A stretch of 64,000 nt of DNA from positions 59,197 through 123,196 of the forward strand of contig NZ_JBEXUX010000028.1 in assembly GCF_040629175.1 (NCBI RefSeq), in the 5' to 3' direction. Shown here piece after piece: positions 8,448 through 16,641 of the stretch (its first letter is position 1; every line of letters starts with the position of its first letter). The position numbers were made by a program, and so were the translations under genes. Under the pieces are notes generated by a model. The model searched no databases. It saw only the letters and a program-made list of their open reading frames with translations, and was not told the origin of the DNA. The stretch comes from Embleya sp040629175. Lineage in GTDB: Bacteria; Actinomycetota; Actinomycetes; Streptomycetales; Streptomycetaceae.

Positions 8448-9032
8448 ATGACGGTCGTTCTCGCACAGGGGGAGCGCGTCACCATCGGCAAGGGCGAGGC
8501 CGGTTCGGTCGCCCGGGTACGGATGGGGCTGGGCTGGGACCCGATCAAGCACGAGGGGCTGCGCCCGGGCCTGCAGGCGCTCACCGGCGTCGACCTGGAC
8601 GCGTCGTGTCTGTTGTTCGACGCCGACCACCACCTCGTGGACACCGTGTGGCCGCGGCAGTTGGTGTCCAAGGACGGCGCGGTCACGCACACCGGCGACA
8701 ACACCACCGGTGCCGGCGAGGGTGACGACGAGTCGATCATCGTCGACCTGGCCGCGCTGCCGCTGCGCATAACGGCGCTGGTCTTCACGGTCAGCGCGTT
8801 CTCCAGCGACGACTTCTCCCGGGTCGCCAACGCGTTCTGCCGCGTGGTGGACGAGAGCGACGAGAGCGAACTCGTGCGCTACGAACTCTCCACCGCCGAC
8901 TCGCACGACAACGCGCAGATCATGGTCAAGCTGACCCGCGGCGGTGACGGCTGGACGCTCACCGCGATCGGTCGGTCGGCCAAGGGCAACACGGTCAACG
9001 ACCTGCTGCCCGCGGTCCTGAAGTACCTGTAG
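8448..9032 (+). CDS. TerD-family protein
   Basis: A 194-residue TerD-like domain. It shows the hallmark opening (LAQGERVTIGKG), MGLGWDP, DLDASCLLFDADHHLVDTVWP, the acidic Ca2+-binding segment GDNTTGAGEGDDESIIVDL, and the C-terminal GDGWTLTAIG. TerD proteins bind calcium and belong to tellurium/stress-response networks; no catalytic role is known. ATG 8448 follows GAGGGGAG at 8435-8442. Other ter genes are absent nearby, although a TerD-VWA protein is encoded about 42 kb away at 50607-51968. Confidence 0.88.
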   Translation: MTVVLAQGERVTIGKGEAGSVARVRMGLGWDPIKHEGLRPGLQALTGVDLDASCLLFDADHHLVDTVWPRQLVSKDGAVTHTGDNTTGAGEGDDESIIVDLAALPLRITALVFTVSAFSSDDFSRVANAFCRVVDESDESELVRYELSTADSHDNAQIMVKLTRGGDGWTLTAIGRSAKGNTVNDLLPAVLKYL

Positions 9033-9044
9033 CCATCCGCCGTC

Positions 9045-9077
9045 GCGCCCGGACACCACCCACACCGCTCCGGGCGC
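9045..9077. terminator. Bidirectional hairpin terminator
   Basis: GCGCCCGGA (9045-9053) pairs perfectly with TCCGGGCGC (9069-9077) across a 15-nt loop. It is placed between the convergent terD-like and sigma-factor genes. Confidence 0.55.
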
Positions 9078-9102
9078 GGCGGCGCGCCGGGCCGACCCGC
9101 GC

Positions 9103-9741
9103 TCACGCCGCGGCGACGAGCCCGCGTTCCGACGCGTAGTCCGCCAACGCCTCGCGCAGCCGCCGCCGGCCCCGGTGCAGCCGCGACATCACCGTGCCGA
9201 GCGGGACGTCCATGAACGCGGCGATCTCCTTGTACGGATAGCCCTCCACGTCCGCGAGATACACCGCGATCCGAAACTCCTCGGGCAACGCGCGCAACGC
9301 GGCCACCACCTGCGAGTCGGGCAGGTGATCCAGCGCCTCGGTCTCCGCCGACCGCAGCCCGGTCGATTCGTGCGACCCGGCCCGGTAGAGCTGCCAGTCC
9401 TCGATCTCCTGCCCGCCCGACGCCACCGGCTGCCGCTGCTTCCTGCGGTAGGAGGTGATGAAGGTGTTGGTGAGAATTCGGTACAGCCACGCCTTCAGAT
9501 TCGTTCCGTCCCGGAACTGGTGGAAGGACGCGTACGCCTTCGTGAACGTTTCCTGGACCAGATCCTCCGCGTCCGAGGCGTTGTGGGTCATCCGCAGCGC
9601 GGCCGGGTAGAGCGGGTCAAGAAACGGCACGGCGTCGCGCTCGAAGCGGTCCTGCCGCAGCCTCGGGGTGGTCAGGAGATCACTCAATTCGTCGCTCCCG
9701 CTACGCAAGGTACGGACCCGTCGGCGCCTGTTCGTCCCCAC
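9103..9741 (-). CDS. ECF RNA polymerase sigma factor, SigR-like
   Basis: A 212-residue group-4 sigma factor with sigma-2 (DAEDLVQETFTKAYASFHQF, then NLKAWLYRILTNTFI) and sigma-4 regions (LPEEFRIAVYLADVEGYPYKEIA, GTVMSRLHRGRRRLRE). Sequence around region 2 and the EIEDWQLYRA linker closely resemble SigR, the thiol-oxidative-stress sigma factor of Streptomyces. SigR is normally co-transcribed with its zinc anti-sigma factor RsrA; no such gene follows here (the next gene downstream is convergent terD). It may be a SigR paralogue with another control mechanism. It starts with GTG at 9741 without an obvious strong RBS. Confidence 0.85.
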   Translation of the reverse strand: MGTNRRRRVRTLRSGSDELSDLLTTPRLRQDRFERDAVPFLDPLYPAALRMTHNASDAEDLVQETFTKAYASFHQFRDGTNLKAWLYRILTNTFITSYRRKQRQPVASGGQEIEDWQLYRAGSHESTGLRSAETEALDHLPDSQVVAALRALPEEFRIAVYLADVEGYPYKEIAAFMDVPLGTVMSRLHRGRRRLREALADYASERGLVAAA

Positions 9742-9970
9742 CGCGCCGAGGGTGTGAAACTCCCCTGCCCATCATGTGCCCGCCGATGCGCGAAACAGCC
9801 GGGCCATTGGTCCTTCGTTGTCGCAACCGGCGATCCGCGGGCACGATCGACACCGCCGCCGGGCGTCTTGTGCCGGGCGTCGGTGACGGAGCGTCAAATT
9901 TGTTCACGCTATGCCGATCGTCGCTGTTCCCGGACTCGGCCCGGCGTCCTGTTCTCGGGCCATGGGCGGG

Positions 9971-10540
9971 TCACAGCTTCGCCACCGCCAGGGTGGCCAG
10001 CGCGACGAGTTGCTCCTTGCTCGGCGGCGGATCGCCGCCGCCCGCGTTGAGCGAGAACACCGCCGTCTCCTCGCCTCGACGGGCCGCGACCACCAGGACG
10101 CCGCCGATCGTGTCCGGCTGCACGTAGACCGCGGCGTCGCCCAGATTCGGCACCTTCTCGGTACGGGTGTCGCCCAGTGTGCCCAGGTAGGCGTCGATCG
10201 CCTTGTCCACCCCGCCCGAACTCTTCGACCGGGTCGCGATCGTGCTGACCACCGGGGCTCCGTCGGCCGCCGCGTAGTCACAACCCAGCGGATTCTGCGC
10301 GGCCCGCAGCCCCGGCATCGACAACGCCTTCGAAACCTGCTCGGCGGTGAGCATCGCGCACGCGTCGACCGGGCGCAGCTCGCCGTTCGCCCCGGCCCCC
10401 GCGCCGCCCGCGGTCGGGCTCGGACTCCCGTCGCCGCCCGCCTTGGTGCCCCCGTCGCCGTCGTCGCATCCCGCCAGCGGCAGTACGACGGCCGCGACCG
10501 CGACCACCACGCCCATCCGAACCCTCACGGTCGTCCCCAT
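9971..10540 (-). CDS. DUF3558-like lipoprotein
   Basis: A 189-residue exported lipoprotein: charged N-terminus, hydrophobic core and lipobox LAGC, then a Gly/Ser/Pro linker. The folded part has VDACAMLTAEQVSKAL, NPLGCDYA and later VVAARRG, which fits the DUF3558 pattern of an alpha-beta domain with two conserved Cys (ACAM and GCDY) likely joined by a disulfide. Function is unknown. ATG 10540 is preferred over an upstream in-frame start at 10648 because a signal peptide begins directly there. Confidence 0.75.
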   Translation of the reverse strand: MGTTVRVRMGVVVAVAAVVLPLAGCDDGDGGTKAGGDGSPSPTAGGAGAGANGELRPVDACAMLTAEQVSKALSMPGLRAAQNPLGCDYAAADGAPVVSTIATRSKSSGGVDKAIDAYLGTLGDTRTEKVPNLGDAAVYVQPDTIGGVLVVAARRGEETAVFSLNAGGGDPPPSKEQLVALATLAVAKL

Positions 10541-10916
10541 TTCCCGGTTCCGCTCCGGGGCGTTCCCCGGTCCCCGGCATGATCCGACATTTCCCGGTCC
10601 GCGGTGCGGACCCGACCGGATCGTCGCGGTTCGCAACCCCCGCGACAATGCCGCCGCGTCTCGCGATGCGGGCTGCGATCAAGCTCACATCGCCCCTGGT
10701 GGACCCGGAATTCGCAGGTGAGACCCACTTGTCGGGCCGGCCCGATGTGCCCGGCATGTGGACCGGGCCTGCGGGGCACCTGCACACGTGTCCTAAAGTC
10801 ACGCAGGTTCGACCCCGATGCCGCCGCCCCACCACGGGCACGGCACTCTGTCGTCCCGAGGCACCCGTCCGATTTCCCCCGCACCCGGACACCCCGGGCA
10901 AGGAGGTACGTAGCTC
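10541..10916. other. 376-bp divergent intergenic region
   Basis: Separates the DUF3558 lipoprotein gene (-) from pyruvate carboxylase (+) and must carry both promoters. I see a -10-like TAAAGT at 10793-10798 but no well-spaced -35. Short open frames here have no supporting start signals or recognisable protein. Confidence 0.35.
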
Positions 10917-13900
10917 GTGATCCGTAAGCTGTTGGTGGCCAACCGAGGCGAAATCGCCGTGCGCGCCCTGCGCGCCGCCACCGAGCTGGACATCACCACG
11001 GTCGCTGTTTACGCGTACGAGGACCGACACTCCCTGCATCGCCAGAAAGCGGACGAGAGCTACGAGATCGGCGAACGGGGTCACCCGCTGCGCGCCTACC
11101 TCGACGTGGACACGATCGTCGGCGCGGCGATCTCGTGTGGCGCCGACGCGATCTACCCCGGTTACGGCTTTCTCTCCGAGAACCCGCTGCTTGCCGAGGC
11201 GTGCGAGGCCAACGGGATCACCTTCGTCGGCCCCTCGGCCGACGTGCTCTCGCTCGCGGGCAACAAGGTACGGGCGCTGGAGGCCGCGAAGGGCGCCGGA
11301 CTGCCCACGTTGCAGACCGCGCCGCCGCAGGACGACGTGGACGCGCTGGTGGCCGCCGCGGACGCGATCGGCTTCCCGATCTTCGTCAAGGCCGCCGCCG
11401 GCGGTGGCGGCCGAGGGCTGCGCAAGGTGGACCGCCGCGAGGACCTGCGTTCCTCGATCGAGACCGCGATGCGCGAGGCGCAGACCGCCTTCGGTGACCC
11501 CACGGTCTTCCTGGAGGAGGCGGTGATCCGCCCGCGCCACATCGAGGTGCAGATCCTCGCCGGCGCCGACGGCGGCGTGGTGCACCTGTACGAGCGGGAC
11601 TGCTCGATGCAGCGGCGCCACCAGAAGGTCGTCGAGATCGCCCCCGCGCCCAACCTCGACCCCGAACTGCGGGACCGGATCTGCGCCGACGCGGTGCGTT
11701 TCGCGCAGGCGGTGGGCTACCGCAACGCGGGCACCGTGGAGTTCCTGCTCGACGAGCGCGGCCGGTACGTGTTCATCGAGATGAACCCGCGCATCCAGGT
11801 CGAGCACACGGTCACCGAGGAGATCACCGGAGTCGACCTGGTCCAGGCCCAGTTGCGGGTCGCCGCCGGTGCGACCCTGACCGATCTGGGCCTGGTGCAG
11901 AGCGAGATCCGGATCCAGGGCGCGGCCCTGCAGTGCCGGATCACCACCGAGGACCCCTCGGCCGACTTCCGCCCCGACACCGGCACCGTGTCCGCCTACC
12001 GCTCGCCGGGCGGCGCGGGTGTGCGGCTGGACGGCGGCACCTACACCGGTGCCGAGGTGTTGCCCTACTTCGACTCGATGCTGGTCAAGCTGACCTGCCG
12101 GGGCCGCACCTTCGGCGACGCGGTCAACCGGGCCCGGCGCGCGGTGGCCGAGTTCCGCATCCGCGGCGTCGCGACCAACATCCCCTTCCTGCAGGCCGTG
12201 CTCGACGACCCGGCCTTCCGCGACGGCCGGATCACCACGTCGTTCATCGACGAGCACCCCGAGTTGGTCCGCTCCCGCCCGGGTGCCGACCGAGGCACCC
12301 GCCTGCTGGCCTACCTGGCCGACGTCACGGTCAACCGCCCGTACGGCCCCACCCCGGGCATCGCGGTGCCGCGCACCAAGCTGCCCGAGCTGCCCGCCGG
12401 CGACCTGCCCGCGGGCAGCCGGGACCGGCTCCTGGAACTGGGCCCGGCCGGCTTCGCCCGCGCGCTGCGCGAGCAGAGCGCGCTGGCGGTCACCGACACC
12501 ACGTTCCGCGACGCGCACCAGTCGCTGCTGGCGACCCGGGTACGCACCTACGACCTCGCCGCCGCGGCTCCCTACGTCGCGCGGATGACGCCCGAACTGC
12601 TCAGCGTCGAGGCCTGGGGCGGGGCGACCTACGACGTCGCGCTGCGCTTCCTCAAGGAGGACCCGTGGCACCGCCTGGCGGCGCTGCGCGAGGGCATGCC
12701 GAACCTCAACATCCAGATGTTGCTGCGCGGGCGCAACACCGTCGGGTACACGCCCTACCCGGACAAGGTGTGCGTGAAGTTCGTCGAGGAGGCCGCCCGC
12801 ACCGGCATCGACGTGTTCCGGATCTTCGACGCGCTCAACGACATCGAGGCGATGCGTCCGGCGATCGAGGCCACCCTGGGCACGCACGCGATCGCCGAGG
12901 GCACGCTGTGCTACACCGGCGACCTGTCCGACCCGGCCGAGCAGTTGTACACGCTGGACTACTACCTGCGGCTCGCCGAGCAACTGGTCGAGGCCGGCGT
13001 GCACGTGTTGTGCGTCAAGGACATGGCCGGGCTGCTCCGGGCGCCCGCCGCCCGCACGCTGGTCGGCGCGCTGCGCGAGCGCTTCGACCTCCCGGTGCAC
13101 CTGCACACGCACGACACCGCGGGTGGTCAGCTCGCCACCTACCTCGCCGCCATCGAGGCCGGCGTCGACGCGATCGACGGTGCCTCGGCCGCGTTGGCGG
13201 GCACCACGAGCCAGCCGCCGCTGTCCGCGATCGTGGCCGCGACCGACTACACCGAGCGCGCCACCGGGCTGTCCCTGGACGCGCTGTGCGCCCTGGAGCC
13301 CTACTGGGCGGCGGTGCGCGAGGCGTACGCGCCGTTCGAGTCCGGCCTGCCCGCGCCCACCGGCCGGGTCTACCGGCACGAGATCCCCGGCGGTCAGCTC
13401 TCCAACCTGCGCCAGCAGGCGATCGCGCTGGGCCTGGGCCACAAGTTCGAGGACATCGAGGACGCCTACGCGGCCTCGAACCGGATCCTGGGCAACATCG
13501 TCAAGGTCACCCCCTCCAGCAAGGTGGTCGGCGACCTGGCCCTGCACCTGAGCGCGGTGGGTGCCGACCCGGCCAAGTTCGAGGCCGACCCGGGCGCGTT
13601 CGACGTGCCGGACTCGGTGATCGGCTTCCTCCAGGGTGAGCTGGGCACCCCGCCCGGCGGCTGGCCCGAGCCGTTCCGTACCCGGGCGCTGGCGGGTCGC
13701 ACCGCGAGCTCGACCCGCACGGTGGCACTGACCCCGGAGCAGGACGCCGCGCTGGACGGCGACGAACTGCGCGACACGCTCAACCGGTTGCTCTTCCCGG
13801 GCCCGGCCAAGGACTACGACGAGGCCGAGCGGTTGTACGGCGACGTCTCCGCGGTGCCGACCGTGCCGTTCCTGTACGGCCTGGTCCAGGGCGAGGAACT

Positions 13901-14291
13901 GGCCATCACGTTGTCCACGGGCGTCTCGCTCTACCTCGCGGTCGAGGCGGTCGGCGACGCGGACGAGCGCGGCTTCCGCACCGTGTACTGCCGGATGAAC
14001 GGTCAGCCCCGGGTGCTCTCGGTGCGCGACCGCTCGGTCAAGCCGGCCCGGCCGGAGAGTGAGCGGGCCAACCCGGACAACCCGAAGCACGTGGCCGCGC
14101 CGTTCAGCGGTGTGGTCACCCTCCAGGTGGCCGTGGGCGACGAGGTCGAGGCCGGCGGCACGGTGGCGACCATCGAGGCGATGAAGATGGAGGCGTCGAT
14201 CACGGCGCAGAGCGCGGGCACCGTGGCCCGGCTGGCGATCGGCGCGGTGTCCTCGGTCGAGGCCGGCGACCTGCTGCTCGAACTGGGCTGA
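10917..14291 (+). CDS. pyc: Pyruvate carboxylase
   Basis: A full-length 1124-residue single-chain pyruvate carboxylase, which fixes bicarbonate onto pyruvate to give oxaloacetate in two ATP/biotin-dependent half reactions. Domain order: biotin carboxylase (about 1-450; KAAAGGGGRGLRKV ATP-grasp loop, EMNPRIQVEHTVTEEITG catalytic segment), carboxyltransferase (about 500-800; TDTTFRDAHQSLLATRVRT, VHLHTHDTAGG), allosteric/linker region, and C-terminal biotin carrier domain with EAMKMEAS, where Lys1090 is the biotin attachment site. GTG 10917 follows AAGGAGG about 10 nt upstream. It is monocistronic, ending in a strong hairpin terminator at 14371. Confidence 0.97.
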   Translation: MIRKLLVANRGEIAVRALRAATELDITTVAVYAYEDRHSLHRQKADESYEIGERGHPLRAYLDVDTIVGAAISCGADAIYPGYGFLSENPLLAEACEANGITFVGPSADVLSLAGNKVRALEAAKGAGLPTLQTAPPQDDVDALVAAADAIGFPIFVKAAAGGGGRGLRKVDRREDLRSSIETAMREAQTAFGDPTVFLEEAVIRPRHIEVQILAGADGGVVHLYERDCSMQRRHQKVVEIAPAPNLDPELRDRICADAVRFAQAVGYRNAGTVEFLLDERGRYVFIEMNPRIQVEHTVTEEITGVDLVQAQLRVAAGATLTDLGLVQSEIRIQGAALQCRITTEDPSADFRPDTGTVSAYRSPGGAGVRLDGGTYTGAEVLPYFDSMLVKLTCRGRTFGDAVNRARRAVAEFRIRGVATNIPFLQAVLDDPAFRDGRITTSFIDEHPELVRSRPGADRGTRLLAYLADVTVNRPYGPTPGIAVPRTKLPELPAGDLPAGSRDRLLELGPAGFARALREQSALAVTDTTFRDAHQSLLATRVRTYDLAAAAPYVARMTPELLSVEAWGGATYDVALRFLKEDPWHRLAALREGMPNLNIQMLLRGRNTVGYTPYPDKVCVKFVEEAARTGIDVFRIFDALNDIEAMRPAIEATLGTHAIAEGTLCYTGDLSDPAEQLYTLDYYLRLAEQLVEAGVHVLCVKDMAGLLRAPAARTLVGALRERFDLPVHLHTHDTAGGQLATYLAAIEAGVDAIDGASAALAGTTSQPPLSAIVAATDYTERATGLSLDALCALEPYWAAVREAYAPFESGLPAPTGRVYRHEIPGGQLSNLRQQAIALGLGHKFEDIEDAYAASNRILGNIVKVTPSSKVVGDLALHLSAVGADPAKFEADPGAFDVPDSVIGFLQGELGTPPGGWPEPFRTRALAGRTASSTRTVALTPEQDAALDGDELRDTLNRLLFPGPAKDYDEAERLYGDVSAVPTVPFLYGLVQGEELAITLSTGVSLYLAVEAVGDADERGFRTVYCRMNGQPRVLSVRDRSVKPARPESERANPDNPKHVAAPFSGVVTLQVAVGDEVEAGGTVATIEAMKMEASITAQSAGTVARLAIGAVSSVEAGDLLLELG

Positions 14292-14370
14292 TCGCTCCGA
14301 TTCGACTCGACCCGGGTCGAAGTCGGTCGAACCTCGCACCAACTCGATCGTTTCTCACTCGGTCGCAGCA

Positions 14371-14410
14371 CACGAACCACCGTCCGAAGAAATTCGGGCG
14401 GTGGTTCGTG
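14371..14410 (+). terminator. Intrinsic terminator after pyc
   Basis: An 18-bp stem (14371-14388 with 14393-14410, one T-G wobble) closed by a GAAA tetraloop and followed by GCGTTTTCC, a short U-run. The rest of the gap to 14657 holds no recognisable gene; it should carry the promoter of the sigma-factor gene. Confidence 0.85.
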
Positions 14411-14657
14411 GCGTTTTCCGGACACGTTTGGCAGACGTTTGATTACTCGATGCCCGGTTTCGTTGCGCCGTATGGGCTGCTTTCGTTCGTTTTTTCCGTT
14501 TCGTCGGTCCGTCGTTTCCCGAGGTGGGGCCGCATGTCGCGATCCTGACGTCAGGACGTACCCCCGGAGGGCTCTTGATCTTCCTGTGCTTCAGGTCACA
14601 GACTCGATAGTCACTCGGGGTTATCGGTGTCCATCCATCCGGATTGGGAGACCCTGC

Positions 14658-15548
14658 ATGGCCGTGCGCCTGAGCACCCTCGACACGACCGCGGAACCCC
14701 GCGCCGTCGCCCCACCGTCGCCGCCGCCGACCGTCGACCTGGACGAACTGCTGGCGCATCCGCACCTGGTCACCCGGCTGCCCACGCCGATGGCCCGTGC
14801 GGCGGGCGATCTGATGCTCGCCCGGCTCGCCACCCTCGAACCGGGCACCGTGGACCACTCGTACCTGCGCGGGTTGCTGGTCGAGTTGAACCTGCCGATG
14901 GTCCGGCACGCCGCCGGGCGCTACCGGCGCCGCGGTGAACCGGTCGAGGACATCGTCCAGGTCGGCACGATCGGCCTGATCAAGGCGATCGACCGCTACG
15001 AGGCCGATCGCGGCAGCAGCTTCATGGCGTACGCCATGCCGACCATCATCGGCGAGATCAAGCGCTTCTTCCGGGACACCTCGTGGTCCGTGCGGGTACC
15101 GCGCCGGCTGCGCGAACTGCGCACCGAACTGCTGCGTGCCACCGACGAACTGACCGCGCTGCACGGCCGCACACCCACCCCGCGCGAGTTGGCCGAGCGG
15201 CTGTGCATCACCGAGGAGGAGGTGCTCGAAGGGCTGGACGCCTGCACCGTCTACACCGCGACCTCGCTGGACGAGACCGCCTACGGCGACGCGGACGGCC
15301 AGGAGACGGTCGGCGACCGGCTCGGCTCCGAGGACCACGCGCTCGACCTGGTCGAGTACCGCGAGGCGCTGCGCCCGCTGCTGGCCGAACTGCCGCAGCG
15401 CGAGCGCGCGATCCTGGTCATGCGGTTCTACGGAAATCTGACCCAGGCGCAGATCGGCGAGCGGATCGGCATCTCGCAGATGCACGTGTCCCGCCTTCTC
15501 GCCCGCACCCTGGCATCGCTGCGCGAACGGCTGATGATCCCGGGCTGA
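14658..15548 (+). CDS. SigB/SigF-family RNA polymerase sigma factor
   Basis: A 296-residue group-3 sigma factor of the stress/sporulation SigB-SigF-SigG class. Region 2 contains NLPMVRHAAGRYRRRGEPVEDIVQVGTIGLIKAID and the PTIIGEIKRFFRD core-binding/-10 recognition helix. Region 3 carries TPTPRELAERLCITEEEV, and region 4 ends in the helix-turn-helix LTQAQIGERIGISQMHVSRLL. Streptomyces carry several such paralogues for osmotic stress and spore development. ATG 14658 follows GGGAG at 14646-14650. No anti-sigma (RsbW-type) gene is adjacent, so the regulatory partner must lie elsewhere. Confidence 0.92.
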   Translation: MAVRLSTLDTTAEPRAVAPPSPPPTVDLDELLAHPHLVTRLPTPMARAAGDLMLARLATLEPGTVDHSYLRGLLVELNLPMVRHAAGRYRRRGEPVEDIVQVGTIGLIKAIDRYEADRGSSFMAYAMPTIIGEIKRFFRDTSWSVRVPRRLRELRTELLRATDELTALHGRTPTPRELAERLCITEEEVLEGLDACTVYTATSLDETAYGDADGQETVGDRLGSEDHALDLVEYREALRPLLAELPQRERAILVMRFYGNLTQAQIGERIGISQMHVSRLLARTLASLRERLMIPG

Positions 15549-15577
15549 GCAGCCCGCGCACGCCGCCGCTGCGACCG

Positions 15578-15689
15578 TGCGCGTTCCCCTCCGCCGATTC
15601 CGCCGCGCGGTCCGGCGGTTGCCGAAGGCGCGTCCGCGGGCCGGCCGAGGCCGCCGGGCGGATGCCCGAATCGGGACGGGGAACGCGCA
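15578..15689. repeat. 12-bp inverted repeat spanning the convergent gap
   Basis: TGCGCGTTCCCC (15578-15589) is the exact reverse complement of GGGGAACGCGCA (15678-15689), 88 nt apart, in the gap between the convergent sigma-factor and PIG-L genes. It could close a large GC-rich structured terminator region; no gene is seen inside. Confidence 0.4.
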
Positions 15690-15718
15690 TCGGCGTCGCC
15701 GCGAGGTGCACCGTCGAT

Positions 15719-16510
15719 TCAGCGGAAGAGCACCTCGAAGGGGCGGCGGAAGTACGCCAGTTTCTCCGGCGGGAGCGGCACCCGGTCGTCGCGGCCCGGC
15801 ACCAGCGGGGCTATCTGGGACGCCAGGCAGGACAGCGCCCGCTCCTTGCGGGCCTGTTGCACCTCGGTCAGGTCGACCCGCAGCGCCCGGCTCCACGGCA
15901 CCCGACTGTCGTCCGGCTCCGCCCACTGCCACATGCGCAGCGGGAACTCCAGCAGACCCACGCCGGTCTCCCGGCATGCCACGTCGGCCGCCCGACCGGT
16001 GCTCTCGTGGTCGGCGAAGCCGTCCCCGCGCCAGTTGGTCACACACAGCGCGAAGCCCGAGACGAGCGGGATCAGCCGGTCCACCAGCTCCCGTTCGTGG
16101 GTGCTCACCGTGCGGTCCGGGATGCGCAGCCGGATCACCTCGACCGGGGCCACCCCACCGGGATTGCCGACGATCGTGGCGAAGGCCCGGTCCGACTCGC
16201 GCACCCGCCGGGCGGCCAGCACCGAACCCGGTAACCGGCTGCCCGGGTGCGACGCGTCGCCGTCGGTGACGCTGACCACCCGCACCGGCGAGCCGTCGGC
16301 CACCGCTCGCGAGATCAGCCCGCCCACCCCCAGCAGCGCGTCCTCCGGGTGCGCGGCGACCACCACGAGACCACCCGCCAGGACCGGCCACTCCTGCGGC
16401 AGCGGGACCGGCAGCGCCTGTCGCTGCCAGTCGACCTCGGTGGTCCAGGCTCGTCCGGGGGTCGGATCGGGTGCGGGTGAACGCGATCCGCGGAAGGTGG
16501 GAAGGCTCAT
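15719..16510 (-). CDS. PIG-L/LmbE-family deacetylase with altered HPDD motif
   Basis: A 263-residue LmbE-like zinc N-deacetylase (relatives act on GlcNAc-inositol, mycothiol-S-conjugates or antibiotic intermediates). The first signature is AHPEDALLG instead of the usual AHPDDE: the zinc ligands His and second Asp remain, but the general-base Asp has become Glu and the following Glu is Ala. The downstream conserved WRGDGFADHE segment, with the third zinc-binding His, is intact. Activity is therefore plausible but uncertain. The start is ATG 16510 with GGGAGA upstream on the minus strand. Confidence 0.8.
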   Translation of the reverse strand: MSLPTFRGSRSPAPDPTPGRAWTTEVDWQRQALPVPLPQEWPVLAGGLVVVAAHPEDALLGVGGLISRAVADGSPVRVVSVTDGDASHPGSRLPGSVLAARRVRESDRAFATIVGNPGGVAPVEVIRLRIPDRTVSTHERELVDRLIPLVSGFALCVTNWRGDGFADHESTGRAADVACRETGVGLLEFPLRMWQWAEPDDSRVPWSRALRVDLTEVQQARKERALSCLASQIAPLVPGRDDRVPLPPEKLAYFRRPFEVLFR

Positions 16511-16641
16511 GGTGTCTCCCTGTCGAGAGCGAACTGGGGGTGGCGATCTCCCAATCGTGTGGTCGGCGCCGGGGTAAGAGTTACGAGCATCGGCTACCCG
16601 GGTCGGTTTTGGCCATGTGCGACACGGGAATTGATGTGCCG

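Noticed and set aside
10278..14342. Very long minus-strand frame opposite pyruvate carboxylase
   Set aside because: An antisense frame of the kind produced by high GC at third positions; Arg/Gly/Val-rich with no motifs, while the plus strand is an unmistakable pyc.
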